From Thalassobium sp. (GTDB lineage Bacteria > Pseudomonadota > Gammaproteobacteria > Pseudomonadales > Oceanobacteraceae), in assembly GCA_002733205.1 (NCBI GenBank), contig NVUW01000014.1:210153-274152 (forward strand): DNA of 64,000 nt, written 5' to 3'. The notes beneath the pieces are model-generated. The model searched no databases. It saw only the letters and a program-made list of their open reading frames with translations, and was not told the origin of the DNA. Each line of letters opens with the position of its first letter. Positions within the stretch are counted from its first letter, which is position 1. Below, piece after piece: positions 55,289 to 64,000 of this stretch. The translations under genes were made by a program, and so were the position numbers.

Positions 55289-55516
55289 TTACAGCTTGAA
55301 TACTTCATCATCAGCATCGCCCTTTGCATCAAACCGGGCTTTCATCTCAGCTAATGCCTTATTAAGAGCCTGAGTGATCTTCTTAACATCCTGATCTGTG
55401 TACGAGTAGTTAGAACGGTTTGATAAGTTACCAATCAGTTTTATGTCTTTCAGAGCCCTTGTGACACGCTTCTCAGCAAGCTCCTTGAACTTCTCTCTGT
55501 CAGCTTCTCTTGCCAT
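55289..55516 (-). CDS. Small charged helical protein, first gene of GHKL operon, 75 aa
   Basis: 75 residues: MAREADREKFKELAEKRVTR, then a Ser/Asn turn (IGNLSNRSNYSYTDQDVKKI) and a second helix (TQALNKALAEMKARFDAKGD). Very hydrophilic, a probable helical hairpin. GAGG precedes the ATG, and the stop lies 16 bases before the ATPase ATG, so it leads the operon. It could be a regulator, an inhibitor of the ATPase or a structural partner; no family recognised. Confidence 0.7.
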   Translation of the reverse strand: MAREADREKFKELAEKRVTRALKDIKLIGNLSNRSNYSYTDQDVKKITQALNKALAEMKARFDAKGDADDEVFKL

Positions 55517-56179
55517 CGTCCCTCCTCAAAAATTCGTACATTTCTAATATATACGACAAGAATATAGGCAACTGCACGGCGAGTAAATATCAATGTAAAT
55601 TTTTGATTCTTAATTTGCATCCAGTTGAACGCTTTACTGCAAGATTATTTGGGCTCATGTCGCTGGCTCAGCTAATTGTAGCGACCACTCCCCGCTTCCT
55701 GACTCTAATGCCCCACTACCGCCTAAACATAAAACCTACCCTCTAAAGTGTTCTATATCAATATGAAAGACCATCCGCTTTCTGGTTAACTTACCCCAAA
55801 TCAATTACCACCCTACCCCCAAACTTATCCACAGAACCGTTTATGAAAATCCACTGTCAAGCCTTGACATCCAGCCTCACCTATTTCCGGCAACCCTCTG
55901 AATCTGTTACAAAAAACCTGCACAAAACCCTTGTTACATCAGGCTTTTTCTGAATTTCCTGCTTTCCTGCCTGAACGTTCAAACTTTCATCAATCTGTCA
56001 CACTGGCCCGTCTTGTCTTACCTAGAGCCATTCATTCAGATGTTACTCACAAAGTTACCCACAGATTCTGGGCATAACGTCGCGATTTATAGGCAGTAAA
56101 ATAGGCAGATGAGCAATTGCGCCGCGGCTGATACAATAAGCGCCTTTATTTTTCAGCCGTTGATCAGACGAGGGACACC
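55517..56179. other. Spacer upstream of ilvD with DnaA-box-like sites
   Basis: 663 bases. The left 200 are AT-rich and would hold the promoter of the GHKL operon; the right part belongs to ilvD. TTATCCACA at 55825-55833 is an exact DnaA-box consensus, and TTACCCACA at 56055-56063 has one mismatch. TACAAT at 56132-56137 is a plausible ilvD -10. No leader-peptide attenuator or gene was identified. Confidence 0.55.
55825..55833 (+). promoter_or_regulatory. DnaA-box match
   Basis: TTATCCACA exactly, in the phrase CCCCCAAACTTATCCACAGA; CCCCAAACTTGTCCACG occurs upstream of argS at 45367-45382. Confidence 0.4.
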
Positions 56180-58015
56180 ATGCCTGAATACCGTTCAAAG
56201 ACCTCCACCGCAGGTCGCAATATGGCCGGAGCCCGTGCTCTGTGGCGCGCTACCGGGATGAAAGATGACGATTTCCAGAAGCCGATCATTGCCGTGGCTA
56301 ACTCTTTCACTCAGTTTGTGCCGGGTCATGTGCACCTGAAAGACCTGGGTCAGCTGGTTGCGCGTGAGATTGAAAGAGCCGGTGGTGTGGCGAAAGAGTT
56401 CAACACCATCGCCGTGGATGACGGTATTGCCATGGGCCACGATGGCATGCTGTACAGCCTGCCATCGCGTGAGGTGATTGCCGATTCGGTTGAGTACATG
56501 GTGAACGCGCACTGCGCCGATGCCATCGTCTGTATTTCCAACTGCGACAAGATCACTCCGGGAATGCTGTTGGCGTCGCTGCGTCTGAACATTCCGGTGA
56601 TCTTTGTGTCCGGTGGCCCGATGGAAGCCGGTAAAACCAAGCTGTCTGAGCACAAGCTGGATCTGGTGGATGCGATGGTTATCGCCGCCGACGATTCTGC
56701 CAGCGATGAGAAAGTGGCCGAATACGAGCGCAGCGCCTGCCCGACCTGTGGCTCCTGCTCCGGTATGTTTACCGCGAACTCGATGAACTGCTTAACCGAA
56801 GCGCTGGGTCTGGCTCTGCCGGGTAACGGCTCGCTGCTGGCGACCCACGCCGACCGCGAACAGCTGTTCCTCGAAGCCGGTCGCCGCATCGTGGAAATCA
56901 CCAAGCGTTATTACGAGCAGGATGACGAATCTGTCCTGCCGCGTTCTATCGCCAGCTTTAAAGCGTTTGAGAACGCGATGACACTGGATATCGTGATGGG
57001 TGGTTCAACCAACACCATTCTTCACTTATTGGCTGCCGCTCAGGAAGCCGAGTGCGACTTCGATCTGAAAGACATCGACCGCCTGTCCCGCGTCGTTCCG
57101 CAGCTGTGTAAAGTGGCACCGAACTCGCCGCTGTACCATATGGAAGACGTACACCGCGCCGGTGGCATCATGGGTATTCTGGGTGAAATCGACCGCGCCG
57201 GTCTGCTGCACAGCGATCTGCCAACCGTACACAGCAAGACCATGAAAGAAGCGCTGGATAAGTGGGACATCATGCGCAACCCAAGCGAAGATGTGGTTAA
57301 GTTCTATAAAGCCGGTCCGGCGGGTATTCCGACGCAAACCGCGTTCAGCCAGAGCACCCGCTACCCTACTCTGGACGGCGACCGTGATAACGGCTGTATC
57401 CGTAACCTCGAACATGCCTACTCAAAAGAAGGCGGCCTGGCGGTACTGTACGGCAACATCGCGCTCGATGGCTGTGTGGTAAAAACCGCCGGTGTGGATG
57501 AATCTATTCTGGTATTCCAGGGCAAGGCGAAAATCTTCGAAAGCCAGGACGATGCGGTAAAAGGCATTCTGGCCGATGAAGTGGTGGCCGGTGATATCGT
57601 GATTATCCGCTACGAAGGCCCGAAAGGTGGCCCAGGTATGCAGGAAATGCTGTATCCGACCTCTTATCTGAAGTCCAAGGGTCTGGGCAAAGCCTGTGCG
57701 CTGCTGACCGATGGTCGTTTCTCCGGTGGTACATCTGGTCTGTCGATTGGTCACTGCTCTCCGGAAGCGGCGGCTGGCGGAGCCATTGGCCTGCTGCGGG
57801 ATGGCGATATCGTTAACATCGACATCCCGAACCGCGCGATTAACGTTGACCTGAGCACTGAAGAACTGGCGCACCGTCGTCACGAACAGGACCAGAAAGG
57901 CTGGAAACCAGCGGCCGAGCGCCCACGCAAAGTGAGCACTGCGCTGAAGGTTTACGCCAAGTTCGCTACCAGCGCCGATAAAGGTGCAGTACGCGATAAG
58001 AGCCTGCTCGACTGA
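56180..58015 (+). CDS. ilvD: Dihydroxy-acid dehydratase
   Basis: 611 residues, the standard length. Fe-S ligands are visible in [12 protein letters not shown] and [19 protein letters not shown]; the C-terminal [16 protein letters not shown] carries the catalytic serine region. It dehydrates 2,3-dihydroxy-3-methyl-butanoate and -pentanoate in valine and isoleucine synthesis. AGGG lies about 10 bases before the ATG. Monocistronic, with a terminator downstream. Confidence 0.97.
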   Translation: MPEYRSKTSTAGRNMAGARALWRATGMKDDDFQKPIIAVANSFTQFVPGHVHLKDLGQLVAREIERAGGVAKEFNTIAVDDGIAMGHDGMLYSLPSREVIADSVEYMVNAHCADAIVCISNCDKITPGMLLASLRLNIPVIFVSGGPMEAGKTKLSEHKLDLVDAMVIAADDSASDEKVAEYERSACPTCGSCSGMFTANSMNCLTEALGLALPGNGSLLATHADREQLFLEAGRRIVEITKRYYEQDDESVLPRSIASFKAFENAMTLDIVMGGSTNTILHLLAAAQEAECDFDLKDIDRLSRVVPQLCKVAPNSPLYHMEDVHRAGGIMGILGEIDRAGLLHSDLPTVHSKTMKEALDKWDIMRNPSEDVVKFYKAGPAGIPTQTAFSQSTRYPTLDGDRDNGCIRNLEHAYSKEGGLAVLYGNIALDGCVVKTAGVDESILVFQGKAKIFESQDDAVKGILADEVVAGDIVIIRYEGPKGGPGMQEMLYPTSYLKSKGLGKACALLTDGRFSGGTSGLSIGHCSPEAAAGGAIGLLRDGDIVNIDIPNRAINVDLSTEELAHRRHEQDQKGWKPAAERPRKVSTALKVYAKFATSADKGAVRDKSLLD

Positions 58016-58078
58016 GTCTGCTCTGATTCCGGCCGGAGATTGACCTGTGGGGCGATCTTCGCTCAGGAACCCTTTATA

Positions 58079-58118
58079 ATGCCTGCACTCATTATTGTTA
58101 TGGTGCAGGCATTTTTTT
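58079..58118 (+). terminator. Rho-independent terminator of ilvD
   Basis: ATGCCTGCAC pairs with GTGCAGGCAT across about 13 bases, followed by seven T; 64 bases after the ilvD stop and 33 before the next start codon. Confidence 0.85.
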
Positions 58119-58150
58119 ATGCGTATGCCGCACGTTTTCAGGATTATTTC

Positions 58151-59326
58151 ATGCTGCGCTTTTCTTTTAATACCCCGTTGCTTAGCCATTTTGTTGCTGG
58201 TTTTATCATGCTGTCGCTGCTCGGAGGCTGCGCCAGCCAACGTATAGCCAACGAAGACAGCGTATCGCTGGCGACCAATGAAAAGGTCAGCCAACTGGGC
58301 AATGATTCCGAGCGCGCACTCAGTGAGGCCGAAGCCGCCTTTACCACCGCCAGTAATGAAGACCTGACGTTCTACGCACCATTACACATGGAGCAGATTC
58401 AACAAGCGTTAAAGCAGGCGCGCAGCCACGAACTGGCCGGCGATTCCCGTGGTTGTATTGAATCGTCTGCACGGGTGCTGAGCCTGCTCGACAGCGCGCT
58501 GAAGAATAAAGCGCGGGCACAGACGGCGCTGTCGCCATTATTTGCTCAGAAGACGGTATTGGATGAAATCAAAGCCGGCAGTGTGATGAGCGCTCAATAT
58601 CAACGCGATATGAAAGAGCTGCGCTCGTTGATCAGCCTGATTGAAGCCGGAGAAGGCAGCAAAGTGATCGACAGATCAGCGCGTGTACTGAAAGCCCTGC
58701 AACAGCTGGAACTGGACACCATGCTGCGTCTGCACTGGCAGCCAGCGAGCGAAACGCTGGCAAAAGCTGACGATGAAAACGCGGCCAAACACGCACCGGC
58801 TACTTTCAGTGATGCCGAACTGCAGGTGGAGAACGCCGCACAAATTATTCGCCGTCATTATCAGGACCGTGCACTGGCAGAAAGCACCGGCAAAGAGGCT
58901 CTGCGCGCAGCACAACATGCGCTGTATATCGCCCGTGAAGCGAAAGCCATTACTCGTCTGGATTCTGCTCAGGCAGAGCAGGCAGCACTGGAATTTGAAG
59001 GTTATCTGCACCAGTTAAGCGAAACGCTGAACGCCGGAGATATGCGCAATATGGCGCTGAAAGATCAAACCCTGGCGATTATTCAACATGCTGAAGAGCA
59101 GGCGCGGAAAGCAGCGGCTAAACACAATGCACAGGCAACACCTGTTGTGTTGCAACCTGTTGCAGAGAATCCCGTGACGGCCGAAAGCCCGCTTGAAGCA
59201 ACATCAGAAAAAACATCAGAAGTAACACAAGCAATAACGGCAGAAGTAACGCCGGACGCTGAGACAGAAGCCGCAGCGGAACCAACGCCGGATCAGAATC
59301 CTGCGCCAGACAACACTCAGCGTTAA
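58151..59326 (+). CDS. Lipoprotein of unknown function (DUF4398-like helical domain)
   Basis: 391 residues from the ATG at 58151 (AGGA seven bases upstream; starts further 5' fall inside the ilvD terminator). Lipobox LLGGC with Cys27. The mature protein is almost entirely helical (ALSEAEAAFTTASNEDLTFY; MEQIQQALKQARSHELAGDS), like DUF4398-type periplasmic coiled-coil lipoproteins. The last 60 residues are a Pro/Glu/Thr/Ala-rich tail (EATSEKTSEVTQAITAEVTP). Probably anchored to the outer membrane, role unknown. Convergent with the HD-GYP gene. Confidence 0.72.
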   Translation: MLRFSFNTPLLSHFVAGFIMLSLLGGCASQRIANEDSVSLATNEKVSQLGNDSERALSEAEAAFTTASNEDLTFYAPLHMEQIQQALKQARSHELAGDSRGCIESSARVLSLLDSALKNKARAQTALSPLFAQKTVLDEIKAGSVMSAQYQRDMKELRSLISLIEAGEGSKVIDRSARVLKALQQLELDTMLRLHWQPASETLAKADDENAAKHAPATFSDAELQVENAAQIIRRHYQDRALAESTGKEALRAAQHALYIAREAKAITRLDSAQAEQAALEFEGYLHQLSETLNAGDMRNMALKDQTLAIIQHAEEQARKAAAKHNAQATPVVLQPVAENPVTAESPLEATSEKTSEVTQAITAEVTPDAETEAAAEPTPDQNPAPDNTQR

Positions 59327-59335
59327 CGCGTCAGC

Positions 59336-60625
59336 TCAATCGGCATGAATGCCGTATTCAAAACCTTTAATGCGTAAGCCCCGGTCAATATAGTCGTTCA
59401 CATGCACACCAAAACAGCCGCTGCGGAATACTCCCTGTGGCTGATAAAGCACGCCACGGTCATCCACCGGCGCCATGGATAAGTTCACGATACGTTCCGG
59501 TTGTGGCTGTTTATCGGGGCCCAGAATCATGATGACTTTGGGTTTCAGCTGATAACCCGGATCTGCGGATAAAATAATACCGACTTCGCCATTACTCATT
59601 TCCAATAAATAACCCGGCGGGTACAGCCCGATCATGGAAATAAATTTGCGCACTAATTCTTCATCAAACTGAGTGCCGCGATTATTGTTCAATATTCGCA
59701 TCGCATCCAGCGACGACATACCCGGCTTATAACAACGGTCACTGGTCATCGCATCGTAAGCATCGGCAACGGTCACAATACGGGTAAACAGCGACAGTTT
59801 GGTGCTATCGATACCACGCGGATAGCCTTTACCATCCAACCGTTCATGATGGCTGAAAGCCACATCAACAGCACCGGGATAAATATCGGAACGGCCCATT
59901 AATAATTGTTTGGCGTAAAGCGTATGGCGCGCCATTTCGGCAAACTCTTCCGGGTCCAGAGGACCAGGCTTATTCAGAATTTCCGTCGGAACTTTCATTT
60001 TACCAATATCATGCATCAAGCCGCAGATGCCGAGATTTTCCAGCTCAAAAGGTGCCAGATCCATTTGCTTACCCAAAGCAATGGATAACAGGCAAACGTT
60101 AACCGAATGCTCGGCGGTATATTCATCCTGATGCTTTAAACGCGTCAGCCAGAGAATGGCATTGGGATTATTAACAACACGATCGACGCAATCTTTAACT
60201 GCGGCCTGAGCCGTTTTAAGATTAAACGCCTGGCCTAACTGGGCACTGGCCAGCAGACGTTTTATCTGCAGCTTGGTGGTTTGATAGGTTCGATTGGCAG
60301 CGCTGAGCTGTTGCGCCATTTCCTGTTTTTCAACGTAGCGGGTTCGCTTCTGCGGGGCGATTTTGCCTTTATCATCCAGCTCGTTCCATTCTTCCTCAAC
60401 GACGTCAACCATGACCCACTGACAGAGGGTCTGGATGAGTAATAAGTCGTCATCGTTTTCCAGTAAGAACCCCTGAAAAAGAAAAGGCGATTCTGTCCAC
60501 GGCCGGTCCAGCTCAACAATGTACATCCCGGCTGTAAGCTCCGACACTTCCATTCGCTTGCGCGTGTGTCGCTTATTGATCTGAAATTTACGGCCATTAC
60601 GTGTTGTTGTAATGGATCCGATCAC
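59336..60625 (-). CDS. HD-GYP cyclic-di-GMP phosphodiesterase-type protein
   Basis: 429 residues from a GTG at 60625 (AAAGG upstream). An N-terminal DUF3391 domain (MEVSELTAGMYIVELDRPWT) precedes an HD-GYP domain with HSVNVCLLSIALG, GLMHDIGKMKVP (HD metal pair) and SHHERLDGKGYPRG (HHExxDGxGYP signature), all catalytic residues present. It should hydrolyse c-di-GMP to pGpG/GMP. No partner receiver or sensor is adjacent. Confidence 0.92.
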   Translation of the reverse strand: MIGSITTTRNGRKFQINKRHTRKRMEVSELTAGMYIVELDRPWTESPFLFQGFLLENDDDLLLIQTLCQWVMVDVVEEEWNELDDKGKIAPQKRTRYVEKQEMAQQLSAANRTYQTTKLQIKRLLASAQLGQAFNLKTAQAAVKDCVDRVVNNPNAILWLTRLKHQDEYTAEHSVNVCLLSIALGKQMDLAPFELENLGICGLMHDIGKMKVPTEILNKPGPLDPEEFAEMARHTLYAKQLLMGRSDIYPGAVDVAFSHHERLDGKGYPRGIDSTKLSLFTRIVTVADAYDAMTSDRCYKPGMSSLDAMRILNNNRGTQFDEELVRKFISMIGLYPPGYLLEMSNGEVGIILSADPGYQLKPKVIMILGPDKQPQPERIVNLSMAPVDDRGVLYQPQGVFRSGCFGVHVNDYIDRGLRIKGFEYGIHAD

Positions 60626-60681
60626 TGATAAATACCTTTGTTATTATTGTTATTTTAGAGGTTAGCAGCACGCTTGGCACT

Positions 60682-62115
60682 TTATTCTCTGCGGGAGATT
60701 TGTAGCCTGCTTTTGCCATCTTTTGTTTCAAACTGCAACCGGCAGGCAATGGCGGACGGAATTTCGGCCGGGTGATGGGTGACATATAACAGGGTTGTTG
60801 CACGTTGCTCTGCCAGCCGATTAATAAAGGCTAACACCAGCATGCGACTGGGATCATCCAGCCCCTGGCAAGGTTCATCCAGAATCAGTAACGGTGGTTG
60901 CTTAATTAACGCGCGCGCAATCAGCACTAGGCGCTGCTCGCCATAGGAGAGGTGCTGCAGGCTCTGGTTGGCTTTATGACGCAGACCGATTATATCCAGC
61001 CACTGCAAGGCCAGTTGTTTATCGTCATCACCGGTTGCCTGATACAGGCCAATGCTGTCATACAGCCCTGAAATAACGGTACTCAGCACGTTAGTGGTCG
61101 CGCGGTATTCCCATTGCAGTGAAGCCGACACCAGACCGATGTGTTTTTTAATATCCCAGATACTTTCACCGCGTCCGCGCTGCATGCCGAACAGACGCAG
61201 GTCGTTGCGGTAACACTGTGGATTATCGCCAGTGATCAATTGCAGCAGACTGGTTTTACCACTGCCGTTCGGCCCCTGAATGGCCCAGTGCTCGCCGGCT
61301 TCAACACGCCAGTTAAGGCCGCTGAACAGTTCCCGTTCGTCATAGCGGATGGCAACGTCTTTCATACCGACCAGAGGTTCGCCTTCAGCCAGCTGCAGGG
61401 CTGAACGCCCGGCTGCAGGGAAGTCCGGCAGCGGCCGGTCAAAGTGCATCAGTCCGCGCAGTTCCGGCTGTGCCAGTACATCGTCTTTTGTCCCCTGATA
61501 CAGCAACCGGGCATCGTGCATAAAAGCAACGTGCGTGATCCAGCCGGGTAATTCGTCCAGGCGGTTAGCCACCCACAGCAACGCCAGCCCCTGCTGCTGT
61601 AATTCATACAGCGCGTCAGATACCGCTGCCCGGCTGCTTTGATCCAGCCCTTCCAGCGGCTCATCCAGCACCAGTAAATCCGGTTTATTGCGTACCGCAT
61701 GAATCAGCAGCACTTTACGGCTCTCGCCGGTGGATAACGAGCGGAAGCCCTGATTGAGCAAGTGGCGGATGCCCAGACGCTCAATCCAGCTCTCCACTTC
61801 TGTCAGGGGAGCAAGAAAATCGCGGATTAATGTGCCTTTGTCCGGCGCATCATTCAGATCACTTTCATCATCATGGCGTTCCTGTTCAATCTGCGCGGCC
61901 TGCGCCTCCAGCGAGACATAGGCCACCGATGCAGGTAAATCGCAGGCTTCGCCATGGCTGAGCACCACCTGGTCACCAGCCAGCGCCGACAGCACGGTTT
62001 TACCGCTGCCGTTGGTTCCGGTGATCGCCCAGTACTCTCCCGGATTCAGCTGCCACTGATCCACCTGTAAGTTCCGACCGTCGTGCAAACGCGCCTGTAT
62101 TGCTGAAAAACGCAT
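60682..62115 (-). CDS. modF: Tandem ABC ATPase, ModF-like
   Basis: 477 residues, two ABC domains. First: Walker A GTNGSGKT, signature LSTGESRKVLL, Walker B LLVLDEPLEGL. Second: Walker A GPNGSGKT, signature LSYGEQRLVLI, Walker B LLILDEPCQGL. No membrane part. The organisation matches ModF/PhrA, named for molybdate uptake but of unproven function. It starts seven bases after the HIT gene, so the two are an operon; no modABC gene is nearby. Confidence 0.82.
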   Translation of the reverse strand: MRFSAIQARLHDGRNLQVDQWQLNPGEYWAITGTNGSGKTVLSALAGDQVVLSHGEACDLPASVAYVSLEAQAAQIEQERHDDESDLNDAPDKGTLIRDFLAPLTEVESWIERLGIRHLLNQGFRSLSTGESRKVLLIHAVRNKPDLLVLDEPLEGLDQSSRAAVSDALYELQQQGLALLWVANRLDELPGWITHVAFMHDARLLYQGTKDDVLAQPELRGLMHFDRPLPDFPAAGRSALQLAEGEPLVGMKDVAIRYDERELFSGLNWRVEAGEHWAIQGPNGSGKTSLLQLITGDNPQCYRNDLRLFGMQRGRGESIWDIKKHIGLVSASLQWEYRATTNVLSTVISGLYDSIGLYQATGDDDKQLALQWLDIIGLRHKANQSLQHLSYGEQRLVLIARALIKQPPLLILDEPCQGLDDPSRMLVLAFINRLAEQRATTLLYVTHHPAEIPSAIACRLQFETKDGKSRLQISRRE

Positions 62116-62122
62116 GAAAACC

Positions 62123-62467
62123 TCAGCCCGGGGGCCAGCTCAGTGGACGGCCACCAATAATATGCAGATGCAGGTGGAAGACCGTTTGTCCCGCACCCTC
62201 ACCGTTGTTAACCACCAGACGGTATTTATCGCCCAGCCCTTCCTGCTCAGCGATTTTACTGGCAGTCAGCATCAGATGTCCGAGTAATGCCTGATCTTCT
62301 GCTGTGGCATCGCACAGGCGCGGAATCGGCTTACGCGGAATCAGCAGAATGTGCATGGGCGCCGCAGGGTAGAGATCGCGGAACGCCATGCAAACATCAT
62401 CTTCATAAACCACCGTCGCAGGCAGCTCGCCGCGGATAATTTTGCCAAAAATCGTATCTTCAGACAT
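62123..62467 (-). CDS. hinT: HIT-family purine nucleoside phosphoramidase
   Basis: 114 residues. The His-triad is visible in GQTVFHLHLHIIGGRPL, and N-terminal SEDTIFGKIIRGELPATVVY is the HinT start. It hydrolyses adenosine phosphoramidates and acyl-AMPs. AAGGAG lies seven bases upstream of the ATG. First gene of the pair with the ModF-like ATPase. Confidence 0.93.
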   Translation of the reverse strand: MSEDTIFGKIIRGELPATVVYEDDVCMAFRDLYPAAPMHILLIPRKPIPRLCDATAEDQALLGHLMLTASKIAEQEGLGDKYRLVVNNGEGAGQTVFHLHLHIIGGRPLSWPPG

Positions 62468-62624
62468 GGGTAACTCCTTTGCTGGAAGCCGTCACCATAG
62501 GAAAAATTGATGATTCTGACAATGAGCATTTGTTTCATCTTAGGTTCCTTTCGTCGCAAACATCACGCGGCTTCTAATAACCATGACAGCGCAGCGGCGC
62601 TTATGTACGATGGTTTCACTAAAA

Positions 62625-62655
62625 TAATAAGCTTCAATAATAAGCTTCAATAATA
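62625..62655. repeat. 13-bp tandem repeat
   Basis: TAATAAGCTTCAA twice exactly, then TAATA, ending 20 bases before the start codon of the next gene, in its 5' leader. Confidence 0.8.
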
Positions 62656-62674
62656 CTCACCACAGGAACCAACC

Positions 62675-63703
62675 ATGAACACCATTCTGCGCATACTGGC
62701 GACGGGGCTGCTGGCCGTGTCTGCACTGTGCTATGCCGAAACTCCGGCTGACCCGGTCAATGCATTTCAGTGGCAAGCTTTCCCTTATGAACAGGCACCT
62801 TATGACTATAGTGGCGAACGTCTTAACGAATACTGGTTCCAGCTGAATCGCGCGACGGATTACCCTTTTCCCGATGCCCGTTATTTATCTTCGGTACTGG
62901 CGGCCAACGCAGAACTGAAATTGGCAACACCCGAATTTGAATCTATTGAGCAATTAGCCGCAAAACTACAGCAGGCTTGGCGTGAATTTTATAAGGGCAA
63001 TTTTCAGACAGCGGTACAGCAAGGCTATGCCATCGGCCCGCTCGGACACGGTGTCGCCTTTTATGCTCAGGCAACCTACGGCCTGCGCCTGGAAAATGAT
63101 AAGGATAAGCGCCATGCATTATGGGAAGACATTATTACGCGGCATGAAAAAACTGCGGAATTAACCCGCCACGACAGCATGGCTCGCTACTTTGCTTTTT
63201 ATGCCATGGCGCGCCTGAGTGAAGAGATATCATCGCCAACAGTATTAAGTCGTGGCTATATGGATACCATGACCAGTGAACTGAACAGTATGGCCGAGGC
63301 CGAACCTTACAACGTATTTGTGTTGGCCGCCAAAGGCTCAATGGACGCAGGTATCGTGCGTAAAATGGGGCATTTTATGGGACGTATGGCTTACGGAGCG
63401 AACGACGACGTCGTGGAGAATTATTACGCCGCAGCCCTTGCTCAGAATCGTCGCATCGCTAATGTTCATCTGGAGGCGGCGCAAAGTCTGCTTTATATCC
63501 ACAAACAAAAGGCACTCGACCGCGCCCTGGAACAGATGCGTATCGCCGCAAACATTACCCCATTATCAGCGATGGAAACCCTCGACAGCTTCCACGCAAA
63601 AAAGCTGCTAAAAGAGCTGGAAGCAATACAGCAGGATAACGGCATTGGACTGCGGGACTATATAAAACGCGGCACAGAATCCGGTAAGAACTATTACCTT
63701 TAA
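62675..63703 (+). CDS. Exported helical-repeat protein of unknown function
   Basis: 342 residues. It has a signal peptide (NTILRILATGLLAVSALCYA, cut before ETPADP). The mature chain is mainly helical with TPR/Sel1-like spacing (AAKLQQAWREFYKGNFQTAV; NRRIANVHLEAAQSLLYIHK; ALDRALEQMRIAANITPLSA). An apolar patch GHFMGRMAYGAND is notable. AGGAA is found eight bases before the ATG. Probably periplasmic; no enzymatic motif. Followed by a terminator. Confidence 0.7.
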   Translation: MNTILRILATGLLAVSALCYAETPADPVNAFQWQAFPYEQAPYDYSGERLNEYWFQLNRATDYPFPDARYLSSVLAANAELKLATPEFESIEQLAAKLQQAWREFYKGNFQTAVQQGYAIGPLGHGVAFYAQATYGLRLENDKDKRHALWEDIITRHEKTAELTRHDSMARYFAFYAMARLSEEISSPTVLSRGYMDTMTSELNSMAEAEPYNVFVLAAKGSMDAGIVRKMGHFMGRMAYGANDDVVENYYAAALAQNRRIANVHLEAAQSLLYIHKQKALDRALEQMRIAANITPLSAMETLDSFHAKKLLKELEAIQQDNGIGLRDYIKRGTESGKNYYL

Positions 63704-63729
63704 TACGCCTTCCGGTACTGCCAATAATT

Positions 63730-63757
63730 AAAGCCTGCTGTTGCAGGCTTTTTTATG
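63730..63757 (+). terminator. Rho-independent terminator
   Basis: AAGCCTGC / GCAGGCTT stem, TGTT loop, followed by four to five T, 27 bases after the exported-protein gene. Confidence 0.88.
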
Positions 63758-64000
63758 GCAATCACCCGCTCAGGGATACAGTGCTGCACATTCGGGAGTC
63801 ATTAGCCTGATATTACAGCAGTAAGCAGGTAGATAGGACGGTGAAAGCTTTCTGGCTGGCCGCTGACATCTTTCATTTCAGAACCCGAGAAACACAGCGT
63901 TGTATTTTATTCAGACAAAGACTGAACGGCAGGATGCTGTTCAGCACAGCGGAGCTGCCTGAAGGGTTGGCACAGGGAAGTGCCCACATGAAAAAACCCC
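63758..64000. other. Non-coding end of window
   Basis: 243 bases with no credible gene on either strand. The last bases (AAAAAACCCC) may be the edge of a terminator read leftward from outside the window. Confidence 0.5.

Noticed and set aside
55510..55746. 78-aa plus-strand gene in the GHKL/ilvD spacer
   Set aside because: Random-looking composition and no ribosome site; it begins within the opposite gene's leader.

Overview
The window looks like chromosomal DNA of a marine, aerobic Gammaproteobacterium of the Oceanospirillales type (Thalassolituus/Oceanobacter-like). This is an inference from gene content: acyclic-terpenoid-type acyl-CoA carboxylase genes, an N-type ATPase operon, a BCCT betaine carrier, a GlyGly-CTERM protein and the argS-SPOR gene pair. 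G+C is moderate. It is clearly lower in one accessory segment at about 51.9-55.5 kb. No rRNA, tRNA or CRISPR array was seen.

Layout. 1-4.2 kb: end of a catabolic cluster in the order hydratase, biotin-containing carboxylase alpha subunit, SDR (atuEFG-like), then a 270-bp MITE-like inverted-repeat element and a crotonase-family isomerase. 4.3-13.2 kb: one giant minus-strand gene for cyclic beta-1,2-glucan synthase (NdvB type). 13.7-21.8 kb (minus strand): a Crp/Fnr-type regulator downstream of a complete N-ATPase operon in the diagnostic order atpD-C-Q-R-B-E-F-A-G, in addition to whatever housekeeping F-ATPase the genome has elsewhere. 22.3-27.6 kb: a secreted crystallin/PI-PLC-like protein, an HExxH protein, a two-component system and a newly noticed 42-aa membrane miniprotein. 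27.8-32.1 kb: DEDDh exonuclease, cNMP/CBS/DUF294 protein and BCCT transporter. 32.6-42.6 kb: a surface lipoprotein with a GlyGly-CTERM tail, alpha/beta hydrolase, RecQ-family helicase, AraC regulator with divergent sterol-desaturase-family enzyme, and three envelope proteins. 42.6-49.5 kb: SPOR protein, argS, azoreductase, an RNase J-like protein with a repeat-rich duplicated 3' end, and azlCD.

49.5-55.5 kb is the accessory region: a 73-aa protein, Vsr endonuclease, a C5-cytosine methyltransferase, and a convergent AT-rich four-gene operon encoding a 75-aa protein, a GHKL (MutL/MORC/Hsp90-like) ATPase and two proteins I do not recognise. I consider this the best candidate for a poorly described, probably anti-mobile-DNA, modification-linked system. 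56.2-64 kb returns to core genes: ilvD, a lipoprotein, an HD-GYP protein, a tandem ABC ATPase (ModF-like), a HIT protein and an exported helical protein.

Several genes fit life at high or fluctuating salinity: the N-ATPase, the periplasmic cyclic glucan synthase and the betaine carrier. That they act together is inference. A recurring sequence-level feature is local tandem duplication of 13-16-bp units in spacers and some coding regions, alongside three different families of inverted-repeat elements.
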